This document shows positions 1-8,981 of a DNA stretch of 64,000 bases, piece after piece (the stretch's first letter is position 1; each line of letters starts with the position of its first letter). This stretch comes from LMUY01 sp965199005. GTDB taxonomy: Bacteria; Pseudomonadota; Alphaproteobacteria; Acetobacterales; Acetobacteraceae. The notes under the pieces were generated by a model. That model made no database searches. It saw nothing but the letters and a program-made list of their open reading frames with translations, and was not told the origin of the DNA. Location: assembly GCA_965199005.1 (NCBI GenBank), contig CBDAQK010000006.1, forward strand, positions 1,984,001-2,048,000, written 5' to 3'. Position numbers and translations under genes: made by a program.

Positions 1-135
1 ATGTCGGGGCTGATGGCCGAGGTGATCGAGGATCACGTGGGGACACACCTCGTCGACTCCGACAGGCACCCCGGCGCTCTCGACGATGACGCGACGGAGC
101 AACTGCTCGCCGTCGTCCGCACCTACCTGAAGTAG
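1..135 (+). CDS. Metal-sensing repressor of the DUF156 (FrmR/RcnR/DmeR) family, 3' part only
   Basis: Only the last 44 codons are inside the window, in frame from base 1 to the TAG at 133-135. The visible segment (GLMAEVIEDHVGTHLVD, then a short tail ending AVVRTYLK) matches the second and third helices of the DUF156 family of all-helical metal or formaldehyde-sensing repressors. The His residues in the EDHVGTH stretch fall where this family places metal ligands. It lies 10 bases before a CDF-type cation efflux gene, the arrangement known for dmeR-dmeF, so a Co/Ni-responsive repressor of that efflux gene is the best inference. The first ATG of the window is internal, not the true start, because the family has a further N-terminal helix that lies outside the window. 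Confidence 0.8.
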   Translation: MSGLMAEVIEDHVGTHLVDSDRHPGALDDDATEQLLAVVRTYLK

Positions 136-145
136 GGAGAAGATT

Positions 146-1312
146 ATGTCTGGCGTTCATTCCATGCCCGGCTCGCCCAGTCACGTCTTTCTCGGCGAGG
201 GTCACGAGGCGTCGGAGCGGCGCACCTGGGCCGTCATCTGACTCTGCGGCGCGATGATGCTTCTCGAGGTCGTCGGCGGCCTGCTGTTCGGCTCGATCGC
301 GCGGGTGGCTGACGGCCCGCACATGTCGACCCATGCGGGTGCGCTGCTGCTGGCGGCCCTCGCCTACACCTACGCCCGCAGGCACGCGGAAGACGGGCGC
401 TATACGTTCGGGACGGGTAAGCTGGGCGACCTCGCCGGGTTCACGAGCGCGGTCATCCTGGCGATGATCGCGATCCTCATCGGCTACGAGTCCCTGACGC
501 GCCTGTTCGACCCCGTTCCCATCCGTCTCGCCGAAGCCATCCCGATCGCCGTCCTGGGACTGGCCGTCAACGTCGCTTCGGCCTGGCTCCTTTCCAGCGG
601 TGGTAACCATCACGGTCACAGTGATCATCACGGGCACGCTCACACCGGGCACGGCGATCATCACGGCCATGACGAGACCCGGCGCATTCAGACACTGGAC
701 GGCGTGCTCGTCCTGTCCGTGTTCGAAGAGAACCATCCCCCGGTTTTCCGGGTGGCCGGGACTGGCGTTTCCGCCGACGCGTGACGATCAAGACCGTCCG
801 GCCGGACGGCACGCGGCAGTCGTCCACGATGCGGGACCGCGGCGGATATCTGCAAAGCGCAGAGGATATGGCACTCCCGGGAGCGCGCATCGCGACAACA
901 ACATGCGTGCTGCGATCATACACGTGATGGCGGACGCCGCAGTCTCGGTGCTTGTCATTGTCGGCCTGCTGCTGGCACGTGCCTTCGGCTGGCTCTGGAT
1001 GGATCCCCTGGCGGGCGTCGTCGGTGCATGCGTCATAGCGTCTTGGGCGTACGGCCTGATGCGTGACACGGGGGCGATCCTGCTCGACATGAACCCAGAC
1101 CGGGGAATGTCCGACAAGGTTCGGGGTGTTGTGGAAGCCGACGGAGACCGACTCACAGATCTGCACGTCTGGCGGCTCGGTCCCGCGCACCTCGGTGCGA
1201 TCCTGTCGATTGCGACGGCGAGCAACAGGGGGGGGCAGACTTCTACCGAGAGAAGCTGGCCGGTTTCAGTTCTCTATTGCATCTCATGGTTGAAGTGTCG
1301 CGGGCGCATTGA
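146..1312 (+). pseudogene. dmeF: Broken CDF cation efflux protein (dmeF-like)
   Basis: The ATG at 146 follows a strong GGGAGAAG ribosome site. The translated pieces line up with DmeF-type cation diffusion facilitators, inner-membrane antiporters exporting Co/Ni: an N-terminal HVFLGEGHE segment, the ADGPHMSTHAGALLLAALAY transmembrane metal site, the FGTGKLGDLAGF motif, a His-rich loop near 603-675, and later RDNNMRAAIIHVMADAAVSV and WMDPLAGVVGA. The frame is broken at least four times: an in-frame TGA at 239-241, a shift near 780, another near 893 with apparent loss of part of the cytoplasmic loop, and a shift in a run of eight G at 1228-1235, after which the last C-terminal codons continue in another frame to the TGA at 1310-1312. 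A working transporter is unlikely unless several breaks are sequence errors. Confidence 0.85.
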
Positions 1313-1346
1313 CCGATATACAGGGTCCGGCCTCATGCCTCCGGGC

Positions 1347-4307
1347 CTAATCCTGCGATATGAGATCCTTGATCTTCTCCGCCAGTACATCGATCTCGAA
1401 GGGCTTGGTCAATATATGCATGCCCGGATCGAGGTGCCCGTGACTGAGGACGGCGTTCTCGGCGAAGCCGGTGATGAAGAGTACTTTCAGTTCCGGTCTG
1501 AAGCCCCGGGCCGCCTCGGCCACCTGGCGGCCGGTCATGCCGCCGGGCAGACCCACATCCGTCACGAGCAGGTCCAGGCGCACGTCCGATCCGAGAACCT
1601 GCAAGGCGGCAGGACCGTCTTCGGCTTCAAGAGCCGTGTAGCCGAGGTCTCCCAGAACTTCGACCACGAGCATCCGGACCGATGCCTCGTCGTCCACCAC
1701 TAGCACCGTCTCGCCGTCACCGGCGCGCAGGGGAAAGCCCGTGCCCGGTGGTTCGTCCGAGGTCTCCTCGCCGAGAAAACGGGGCAGATAGAGACAGACC
1801 ATCGAACCTTTGCCCACCTCCGAGTAAATCCTTGCAAGTCCCCCTGACTGCCTGACGAAACCGTAGATCATGGACAGACCCAGGCCCGTTCCGGTTCCGG
1901 CGGGCTTGGTCGTGAAGAAAGGATCGAATGCCCGCCGGATCACCTCGGGCGGCATCCCGGTCCCGGTGTCGCTGACGCAGAGCGATATATATTGGCCGGG
2001 CGGGACGTCCCGGATCCTGGCCTCCCGGTCGTCAACCCACCGGTTCGCCGTCTCGATTGTGAGCCTGCCGCCGTCCGGCATCGCGTCGCGGGCGTTGATG
2101 CAGAGGTTCAGCAGGGCGTTTTCAAGCTGGTTCGGATCGACCAGGGTGTTCCACAGGCCGACTGCGGACACGACCTCGACCGTCACCGAGGGACCGGCAG
2201 TGCGCCGGACGAGTTCCTCCATTCCGGCGACCAGGCGGTTGATCGCGGTGGGTTTCGGATCCAGCGTCTGCTGTCTGGAGAAGGCGAGCAGGCGGTGGGT
2301 GAGAGCGGCTGCCCGCTTGGATGCACCGCGGGCGGCCTCGACGTACTTGTCGATCTCGGCGAACCGTCCCTGCGCGATACGGGTCTGCATGAGCTGGAGG
2401 CTGCCCCCGATCCCGGTCAGGAGATTGTTGAAGTCGTGGGCGATACCGCCCGTAAGCTGTCCGACCGCCTCCATCTTCTGGCTCTGCCGGAGCAGCTCCT
2501 CGGTTTGCTGGAGAGCCTCCGCCTGCTCCTTCTCGGCGGTGAAGTCCCGGCCGACGGCATTGATGAGGTCCCCGCCGGGCACGGCCGCCCAGGCGAGCCA
2601 CCGATAGCTCCCGTCCCTGTGCCTGTAGCGGTTGTCGAACCGGGAAAGTGTCGTGCCCTCCGACAGGCTCCGTGCACCCTCGAGCGTTCTGTCCAGGTCG
2701 TCGGGATGGACGAGATCCAGCAGGTTGCTGCCGACCAGTTCCGCCTCCGTCCAACCCAGCACCGAGCGCCAGGCCGGATTGGCCGCGGTGATCGTGCCGT
2801 CGAACCGGGCCATAAGGATCACGTCGGTTGAAAGCTGCCACAGCCGGTTGCGGTCCAACGTCCGTTCCGCGACCTGCTGTTCGAGTGACTCTGCAAGTTC
2901 GCGCAGCCGCAGCTCCGACCGCCGCCGCTCGATAGCGGAACGGGTACGGTCGGCGACGTTCTGGATGAAGACGACCTCCTCCGGCTGCCAGTGGCGCGCT
3001 TCAGCATGGTTCACGAAGAACAGCGCAACGAAGCTGCCGTGCTCGAAGATCGGCAGGTTGATGAACGACCGGGCCGCTATCGCGTCCAGCGCACCGGCCC
3101 CTGAGACTGTGCGCGGATCTTCGAAGGCGTCGCTGACGACTGCCGCCTGTCCGAGCTTGAGGTCGTCGATGTAGGAGCCGAAATCACGGAAGTGCAGCGT
3201 TCCCGCGATGCTGGCCACGCCAGGTGCGTTCCAGTCGGGCTCGATGGTGATCGTTTCCCGTGCCGGGTCGATCGTCCCGTAGCCAGCGCGGCTCACAGCC
3301 AGAGTGCGCCCCATGATCCCGGCTGCCGCGAGCGCCATGGCGGCCGGATCATCGAGGTCGCGCAGGCAGTCTCCCAGCTCGATCTGGGCGGCACGCCGGA
3401 TCTCCGCCTGCTTGTAATCGGTGATGTCCCGGCCGACCGAGACGAGACGTTCAGGTCTGCCGTCCTCGCCGGGCAGCGGCGATACGACAACGTCCCACCA
3501 TTTCGGCGTGCCCCGGTGGGTCGGGCAGAAGCCCTGGAAACGTCCCGTAGCTCCGCTCCGGGCCCGAGCTACGGCCTCCACGGCGGCCTGGTTGTCCGCG
3601 CCCTTCCAGACCCTCAGCCATGACAGGCCCAGGATCGCGTCCACATCGGTGACATCCATGCTCTCGATCCCGCCGGGACTGACAAACAGCGTATGGCCCT
3701 CGAGATCGAGCAGCACGATGCAGTCCCGGCTGCTTTCCAGGATGGGTGCGTTCATGCCCCTGGCCTCGCGCAGCGCCTGTTCTGCCTGCCAGACGGTCGT
3801 GATGTCGCGCGAGACCGAGAGGATGCGCTCGGGACATCCGTCGGCACCCAGGATCGGAGTGACCCTGACATCCCAGTGGCGCGGGTTGCCCGCCATGGTG
3901 TCGGCCGCCCCGCGGAAGTGTGCGGTCCTGCCCGCCCTCGCGGCCGCGACCGCCGCCTTCGCCCCGGCGTTGCCGTCACCGTGCCAGAAGTCCGGCCACG
4001 GGCAGCCGCGGATCGCGTCGAAGTCGTCGACCTCCATCACCTCCCGACCGCCTTCGGACATGAAGAGCAGCCTTGCGTCCAAATCCAGGATTTTGATGCA
4101 GTCGGTGGACGATGTCAGAAGACTTGAAAGAAACGCCGCGTCGAAACCGTAAGAGCGCCGTCCGAGCTTTCCCCTCAGGCTCTCGATCTCACTTTTTGCC
4201 TCGGCCAGTTCCGAACGGAGACGCGCCGTTTCATCCCCGGTGCTCCCGCCCCCGGCATCCGGACCGCGACTGTCAGCGTTCATCCCTTTATCCCCGCTCC
4301 CGTCCAC
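1347..4307 (-). CDS. Hybrid sensor histidine kinase (PAS-PAS-GAF-PAS-HisKA-HATPase-REC)
   Basis: A 986-residue, apparently soluble hybrid kinase. In order: two related PAS domains (about residues 55-170 and 185-300, each with an SSxDCIxxLDL core), a GAF domain (about 305-465), a coiled linker, a third PAS (about 480-600), the HWE-unlike HisKA box with GGIAHDFNNLL carrying the phospho-accepting His, an HATPase domain with N box (LNLCINARDAM), G1 (DTGTGM) and G2 (GTGLGLSMIYGF), and a C-terminal receiver with VLVVDDE, the phospho-Asp in VTDVGLPGG and the Lys in LTKPF. No membrane segment is visible, so the input is probably cytoplasmic. The start at 4307 is a GTG with GGAAGG seven bases upstream; an ATG at 4283 is an alternative. 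A second, truncated kinase of the same type lies upstream on the same strand. Confidence 0.93.
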   Translation of the reverse strand: MDGSGDKGMNADSRGPDAGGGSTGDETARLRSELAEAKSEIESLRGKLGRRSYGFDAAFLSSLLTSSTDCIKILDLDARLLFMSEGGREVMEVDDFDAIRGCPWPDFWHGDGNAGAKAAVAAARAGRTAHFRGAADTMAGNPRHWDVRVTPILGADGCPERILSVSRDITTVWQAEQALREARGMNAPILESSRDCIVLLDLEGHTLFVSPGGIESMDVTDVDAILGLSWLRVWKGADNQAAVEAVARARSGATGRFQGFCPTHRGTPKWWDVVVSPLPGEDGRPERLVSVGRDITDYKQAEIRRAAQIELGDCLRDLDDPAAMALAAAGIMGRTLAVSRAGYGTIDPARETITIEPDWNAPGVASIAGTLHFRDFGSYIDDLKLGQAAVVSDAFEDPRTVSGAGALDAIAARSFINLPIFEHGSFVALFFVNHAEARHWQPEEVVFIQNVADRTRSAIERRRSELRLRELAESLEQQVAERTLDRNRLWQLSTDVILMARFDGTITAANPAWRSVLGWTEAELVGSNLLDLVHPDDLDRTLEGARSLSEGTTLSRFDNRYRHRDGSYRWLAWAAVPGGDLINAVGRDFTAEKEQAEALQQTEELLRQSQKMEAVGQLTGGIAHDFNNLLTGIGGSLQLMQTRIAQGRFAEIDKYVEAARGASKRAAALTHRLLAFSRQQTLDPKPTAINRLVAGMEELVRRTAGPSVTVEVVSAVGLWNTLVDPNQLENALLNLCINARDAMPDGGRLTIETANRWVDDREARIRDVPPGQYISLCVSDTGTGMPPEVIRRAFDPFFTTKPAGTGTGLGLSMIYGFVRQSGGLARIYSEVGKGSMVCLYLPRFLGEETSDEPPGTGFPLRAGDGETVLVVDDEASVRMLVVEVLGDLGYTALEAEDGPAALQVLGSDVRLDLLVTDVGLPGGMTGRQVAEAARGFRPELKVLFITGFAENAVLSHGHLDPGMHILTKPFEIDVLAEKIKDLISQD

Positions 4308-4567
4308 CCGTCCGCCTTCCGGGAAAGAACGTCAATTCTTCCTCTGCTATGCAGATTATGCACACGCAGGCGGCGGCCAGACCAGCCGGACCGCGACGCC
4401 TGGTCTCCGGGGACCGGCTTACATGACCAGCCGGATGTCCGGACCGACGGGCTTCTTGAAAAAGCGGCACACCGATGACCGGATGCCCGATCCAACCTCA
4501 AAGCGGATCGTGAGGGCAGTACGGGAGAGGCTGACAGGGAGGGTAAGTTACGGGACGATTTCGACCT

Positions 4568-5725
4568 TCAAGGGGTTCCGCCGATGATCGCCTTTATGCG
4601 GCTGGCGAGCGTGTCCATGGCGAACGGCTTGGTCATGACGTGCATGCCGGGTTCCAGCTGGCCGTTGCCGACCACGGCGTTCTCCGCATAGCCAGTGATG
4701 AAGAGCACCTTCAGGCCGGGGCGGCCGACGCGTGCGGCATCCGCCATCTGCCGACCGTTCATCCCGCCCGGCATCCCGACATCGGAGATAAGAAGATCGA
4801 TGCGTGCTTCCGACTGGAGTATCTTCAGGCCGGACGGCCCGTCCGCAGCCTCGATGGCCGCAAAGCCGAGTTCCTCCAGGACCTCGGTAACCAGCATCCG
4901 GACGGTCGCCTCGTCATCCACCACCAGAACCGTCTCGCCGTGATCGGCCGCCGCAGGCCGCCCCGATTGAGCTTCCGGTCCCTCCGCCTGCGTTACTCCG
5001 GAATACCGGGGAAGATAGATCCTCATGGTCGTGCCGGTGCCGGGCTGGGTGTGCAGGCGCACCTGTCCGCCGGATTGCTTTGCGAACCCGTATATCATCG
5101 AGAGGCCGAGGCCGGTCCCCGTCCCCGTCGGCTTGGTCGTGAAGAACGGATCGAACGCCCTGGCCGCGACATCGGGTGTCATGCCCGTGCCCGTGTCGGT
5201 GACGCTGATCTGCACATACTGGCCGGGCACCATGTCGCGCTCGCGCGCTCCCCGCTCGTCCAGCCAGGTGTTGGCTGTCTCGATGGCCAGCTGGCCGCCG
5301 TCCGGCATCGCGTCGCGGGCGTTGATGCTCAGGTTGAGGACCGCGCTGTCCAGCTGGCTGGGATCGCACAGCGTCGCCCACACACCTCCGGCCAGCGTGG
5401 TGCTGATCTTGATCCCCGGTCCGACGGTGCGCTGGAGCAGCTCCTCCATCTCGGAGATCATCCTGTTCACGTTGACCGGCTTCGGATCCAGTGTCTGCCG
5501 CCGGGAGAAGGCGAGCAGCCGGTGCGTCAGGGCCGCCGCGCGTGTGGCGGCCCCCTGGGCCGTCGAGATGTAGCGGTCGATCCCGTCGAGACGTCCCTGC
5601 TTCAGGCGCCTTCCCAGCAGTTCCAGGCTGCCGGTGATCCCCGTCAGCAGGTTGTTGAAGTCGTGCGCGATGCCGCCCGTCAGCTGCCCGACGGCTTCCA
5701 TCTTTTGGCTCTGCCGCAGGGCGCT
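4568..5725 (-). pseudogene. 5'-truncated hybrid histidine kinase (HisKA-HATPase-REC remains)
   Basis: Reads from LRQSQKMEAVGQLTGG through the HisKA box (GGIAHDFNNLL), N box (LNLSINARDAM), DTGTGM, GTGLGLSMIYGF and a complete receiver (VLVVDDE, phospho-Asp in ISDVGMPGG, Lys in MTKPF). It is closely similar in layout to the C-terminal half of the kinase at 1347-4307, but all sensory domains are missing. Homology stops at about 5725; further upstream the same frame is just the antisense of a chemotaxis receptor fragment. The open frame continues through that antisense stretch to 6226, so a 552-residue chimeric product is possible on paper, but its first 170 residues look like antisense translation. 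No proper promoter or start for a kinase can be seen. Confidence 0.8.
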
Positions 5726-6283
5726 CGCAGAACGGATGTCGTGTTCCGCGCGCTGGCCGACGGAGCCCAGCATATCGGAGACGTTGTGGCTGTGATCGAG
5801 AGCATCGCAGGCAAGACTAACCTGTTGGTCCTGAACGCCACCATTGAGGCGGCCCGGGCGGGTGGCGCGGGTAGAGCCTTCAGCGTCGTTGCGGCCGAGA
5901 TCAAATTGCTCGCCGCCCAGACCGCGCGCGCCACGAACGACATCGCCAACCAGGTTTGCCAGATCCAGGGCGCGACCGCAGAGGCCGTTGGCGCCGTGCG
6001 CAATATTCTGGAGACCATCGAAGACATCGGCAGAACTGCCGCCTCCATCGCCTCCGCGGTCGAACAGCAGGGTGCCGCCACGTCTGAAATCGCCCGCAGC
6101 GTCCAGAGTGCGGCCATCGGCACCAGCAGCGTCACCGAGACGATCACAGGCGTGGGCCACGCCGCGCGGGAGGCCAAGGTCGAGGCGGAACGGGTGCTGA
6201 CGGCAGCCACCTCCCTGTCGAACCAAGCCAGCCGACTATCCCAGGATGTCCAAGGCTTCATTTCGGGCGTTCTCGCCGCTTGA
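5726..6283 (+). pseudogene. 5'-truncated methyl-accepting chemotaxis protein (signalling domain only)
   Basis: About 185 codons encode the cytoplasmic signalling hairpin of an MCP: IGDVVAVIESIAGKTNLL, the highly conserved LNATIEAARAG on one arm of the tip, the SVVAAEIKLLAAQTARA return arm, and a C-terminal helix with VEQQGAATSEIARSV. This domain contacts CheA and CheW. The sensor, membrane and HAMP parts are absent: homology begins abruptly at about 5726 with RRTDVVFRALADGA. The opposite strand immediately to the left holds a histidine kinase that is also missing its 5' half, so two genes have been joined head to head with loss of both N-terminal halves. No start codon or promoter proper to an MCP is present. 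Confidence 0.8.
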
Positions 6284-6698
6284 GGCTGCGGTAGCGCGCG
6301 CTCTGATGATGCTCAGTAGCGCATCCGGATGCGGGTCGCACGCTGCCGCCGACTGTGCCCTCGACCCGGCTGCCGGAGTAATCAACAGGCTCGAACCGAG
6401 GGCCGAAGGGAACGCTTCACGACATGGTTTGCGCTGCCGGAAGAGGTTCGGCATCGCTTTCCGCGACGACGAGAAGCGACAAGCTGACCATCCGCACGGT
6501 TGCTCATCGGCTCAGCGGCAGAGGCTGCGGAAACTTCGCGTCCAAGCTGCTCCACCAGCAGTTCGGGTTGTCGGCTCTTGATTTTGCTTTGCTACGAGAT
6601 CGGCAGCCCTGGCGGGGACCGGCCAAGGCACTACAGTGCGAACGGCGGCCCGTCGGCAAGCGGCGAGGGCCGGATCATCGGCTTGGTGGGAGACTGAC
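6284..6698. other. Noncoding gap between MCP remnant and ku
   Basis: 415 bases with no frame that looks like a protein and no clear hairpin or repeat. The short open frames here have poor composition and no ribosome sites. A ku promoter is expected in the right part, but I cannot point to one. Confidence 0.5.
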
Positions 6699-7623
6699 AT
6701 GGCGCAGCGTCCGATCTGGCGTGGACACCGCCGACTGGCGCTCGTCTCCTGTCCCATAGCGCTCTACAGCGCGAACCATGATCGCGGGTCGCTGCATTTC
6801 AACCTCATCAATCCAAAGACGGGCAACCGGATCAAGATGGTGACCGAGGAAGCGGAGACGGGCGACGTCTTGTCCGGCAGCGACCTGGTTAAGGGCTACG
6901 AGTTCAAGAAGGGCAGCTACCTCATCGTCGACGGGGGGGGGGTTCGAAAGCGCCCGGGTCGAGAGCTCATCCACGGTCAAGATCGAGAAGTTCGTGGATG
7001 CCGGTTCCATCGACCCGGTCTACTTCGATGCCAGCTACTACCTGGCTCCCGACGGAGACGCCGGGCAGGATGTCTATCTGGTGTTGCGCGATGCCACCGC
7101 AAGCACCGGTAAAATCGCGCTGTCGCGGGCCGTCATCGCCAGGCGGGAGCACCCAATCGCGATCATGCCCATGGGCTAGGGCCTTGTCGTGCATACGCTG
7201 CACGAGGAACGCGACCTCAACGACTACTCCGGCCTGTTCGACCACCTGCCCACCGCCAAGCCGGATCCGGAGATGATCCAGCTCGCCACCCAGTTCATTG
7301 ATCGCCAGACCGGGACCTACGACCCGGCCGATGTGGAGGACCGCTACGAGACCCGGCTGCGGGCCGTCACCGAGGCCAAGCTCAAGGACGAGGGCATCAA
7401 GCCGGAGGCAGCGGAGGAACCGGACCGCGGGAACGTCGTCGACCTCATGGCGACTCTCAGGAAGAGCCTGGGCCAGTCGACCGCGGACGCGCCAGCCGCG
7501 AAGAAAGGAACCACCAAGGTCAAGGCGGCGAGCAAAACCGCTGCAGCGCCCGAGGCAAAGTCGGGCAAGAAGGCCGCGGAGACGCCGTCAGCCCCGATCC
7601 GGGCCACCCGGAAGCGCGCCTGA
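6699..7623 (+). pseudogene. ku: Ku DNA end-binding protein, broken by a frameshift and a stop
   Basis: Encodes bacterial Ku, the homodimeric ring that binds double-strand ends and recruits LigD in end joining. Recognisable pieces in order: the start MAQRPIWRGHRRLALVSCPI, FNLINPKTGNRIK, then after the shift ESSSTVKIEKFVDAGSIDPV and PVYFDASYYLAPDG, then IALSRAVIARREHPIAIMP, and GLVVHTLHEERDLND, followed by the Lys/Ala-rich tail typical of Ku. The first break is a run of ten G at 6933-6942 where nine would keep the frame; the second is TAG at 7177-7179, which replaces a codon in the usual RGKGL segment. Either break alone would remove the C-terminal part. Both could be sequence errors, given that the ligase partner downstream is intact. 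Confidence 0.9.
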
Positions 7624-7797
7624 CTCGTGGTCAACCGGCCAGCGCCGAAGCCTGACATGCTGCCCGTCCTCCAGGCAAACCTCGCAGTAGATCACGTGCA
7701 TGGGAACATGGTAGCCGGTCTCCCCGTCGCCCATGCCGCATTCGGGACAATGGTAATGCCACAGGCTGTCTTCGGTCGGTTTGGTCGTGGTCGGCAT
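7588..7797 (-). CDS. Small zinc-ribbon protein next to ku/ligD
   Basis: A 69-residue protein with two CxxC pairs, HCPECGMGD and YCEVCLEDG, spaced as in a single rubredoxin-like zinc ribbon, followed by a basic HVRLRRWP segment. The ATG at 7797 is preceded by a very strong AAGGAGGGG site, which argues strongly that it is real. It is convergent with ku and overlaps its last 36 bases. Function unknown. Its placement between ku and ligD suggests, without proving, a link with DNA repair, for example as a small DNA- or Ku-binding accessory. Confidence 0.75.
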   Translation of the reverse strand: MPTTTKPTEDSLWHYHCPECGMGDGETGYHVPMHVIYCEVCLEDGQHVRLRRWPVDHESGALPGGPDRG

Positions 7798-7907
7798 GGG
7801 GGGCCCCTCCTTCTGCAGATGGCGGCTCGGCTCGGGTTCCGCAATCTACCCTCCGCAGGTTCGCCGCGGCCAGGCTGCGGTCATCACGATCCGATTTCTG
7901 GCGAGCC

Positions 7908-8981
7908 GTGACAGCTCGCACGAACGCTGCCGGGCCGGCTGCCCGAACAGGTTGGGCCGTGGCGACGCTCCTCCGCCTTGCCGATGCCGACCTCCGGGAC
8001 GCCGCCGTGCTGGAGGCTGGTCGCGACCCGGGCAACGCCCCCGGCCTGGCCGGTCAGGCAGTTACCCGCATGGTCCACGCGGTGGTGGCGACGGAAGTCG
8101 GATGGCCCTTCAGGACCGGCGACGGCGATTTGGATGGTGTTCCCGATCAGAACCCGCTCAAGCGTCAGCTCGCCTCCCTGCAGCAGCGCTTGCCGTCCAC
8201 AACACCGCCTATGCCACTCAAGGACGGGCAAGCTCCACCTGCGCCGGACCACGAGAGGCTGCGCGAACATCTCCTCGCAGCCAGGACGCTGTTGAAGGAT
8301 CTGGCTGAACGCTTCCAGGTCGACTTGCGCGCGGACGGACCCGCTGGACGTGTCGTCCCGCTGCGACCGGAGCCTCGTCCCCCACCGCGACCGTCACCCG
8401 TGCCGAAGCCGCCGGAACGCACCATGCCGAAATCTCCGGCACCGATCCAGGCCGTGACCCCGAAGCTGAGCCAAACGGTAGTGGCAGCTCCTCCTGCACC
8501 GGCACCGAAGGCTGACCGCGTTTACGCGCCGTTACCCGTGGCGAGGCGGCCGCAGCAGGCCGAGGTTGCCAGCACAGCTGAGCCGCACGTGGTCGAAGGG
8601 CCATCCACGATGAAGCCTGGTGCCCGCCCAGGCAGCATCTCATCGACCGTGTTCTGGTCCCTCATGGACCGCTGGGAAGTTGCGGACACGGACGCGCTCC
8701 GGCTCGTCGGACATCCGGGAGGGCTGACGAAGAAAGGCACACGGCCCCGCTTCAAATTGGGTGGCGACGAGATCGAGGTGTTCCTCGGCCTTCAGGAAAT
8801 CGACACCGCGCTGGACGCACTGAAGCTTCGTCCCAGCTCGTGGCTCCGTCAGGCTATCAAGGAACAGCCGTTTGGCGGGATGGTCCCGCTCCTGTTCCTG
8901 ACCCGTGACGCCTTGCCCGGCATCCGGGCCACGCTCCGCTTCCTGTTGCAGAGCGGCCTCAGGATGTCGGTGACGGCATGA
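7908..8981 (+). CDS. Unknown protein with helical N-terminus, proline-rich linker and ParS/MbcA-like C-terminus
   Basis: 357 residues starting at a GTG. Residues about 10-135 are predicted mainly helical (LLRLADADLRDAAVLEAG, then LREHLLAARTLLKDL) and recall HEPN-type bundles only loosely. Residues about 145-235 are rich in Pro, Ala and charged residues and look like a flexible linker. Residues about 243-357 (FWSLMDRWEVADTDALRLVG, then SWLRQAIKEQPFGG and PLLFL) resemble the toxin-binding DUF2384 domain of Xre/MbcA/ParS antitoxins. No RES or other toxin is adjacent. The gene's TGA overlaps the ligD ATG, so translation of the two is probably coupled and a role in the end-joining system is likely. 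The domain calls are mine by eye. Confidence 0.7.
   Translation: MTARTNAAGPAARTGWAVATLLRLADADLRDAAVLEAGRDPGNAPGLAGQAVTRMVHAVVATEVGWPFRTGDGDLDGVPDQNPLKRQLASLQQRLPSTTPPMPLKDGQAPPAPDHERLREHLLAARTLLKDLAERFQVDLRADGPAGRVVPLRPEPRPPPRPSPVPKPPERTMPKSPAPIQAVTPKLSQTVVAAPPAPAPKADRVYAPLPVARRPQQAEVASTAEPHVVEGPSTMKPGARPGSISSTVFWSLMDRWEVADTDALRLVGHPGGLTKKGTRPRFKLGGDEIEVFLGLQEIDTALDALKLRPSSWLRQAIKEQPFGGMVPLLFLTRDALPGIRATLRFLLQSGLRMSVTA

Noticed and set aside
5726..6226. N-terminal extension of the second kinase frame (minus strand) as a real protein domain
   Set aside because: It is the exact antisense of the MCP signalling domain and has no domain features of its own.
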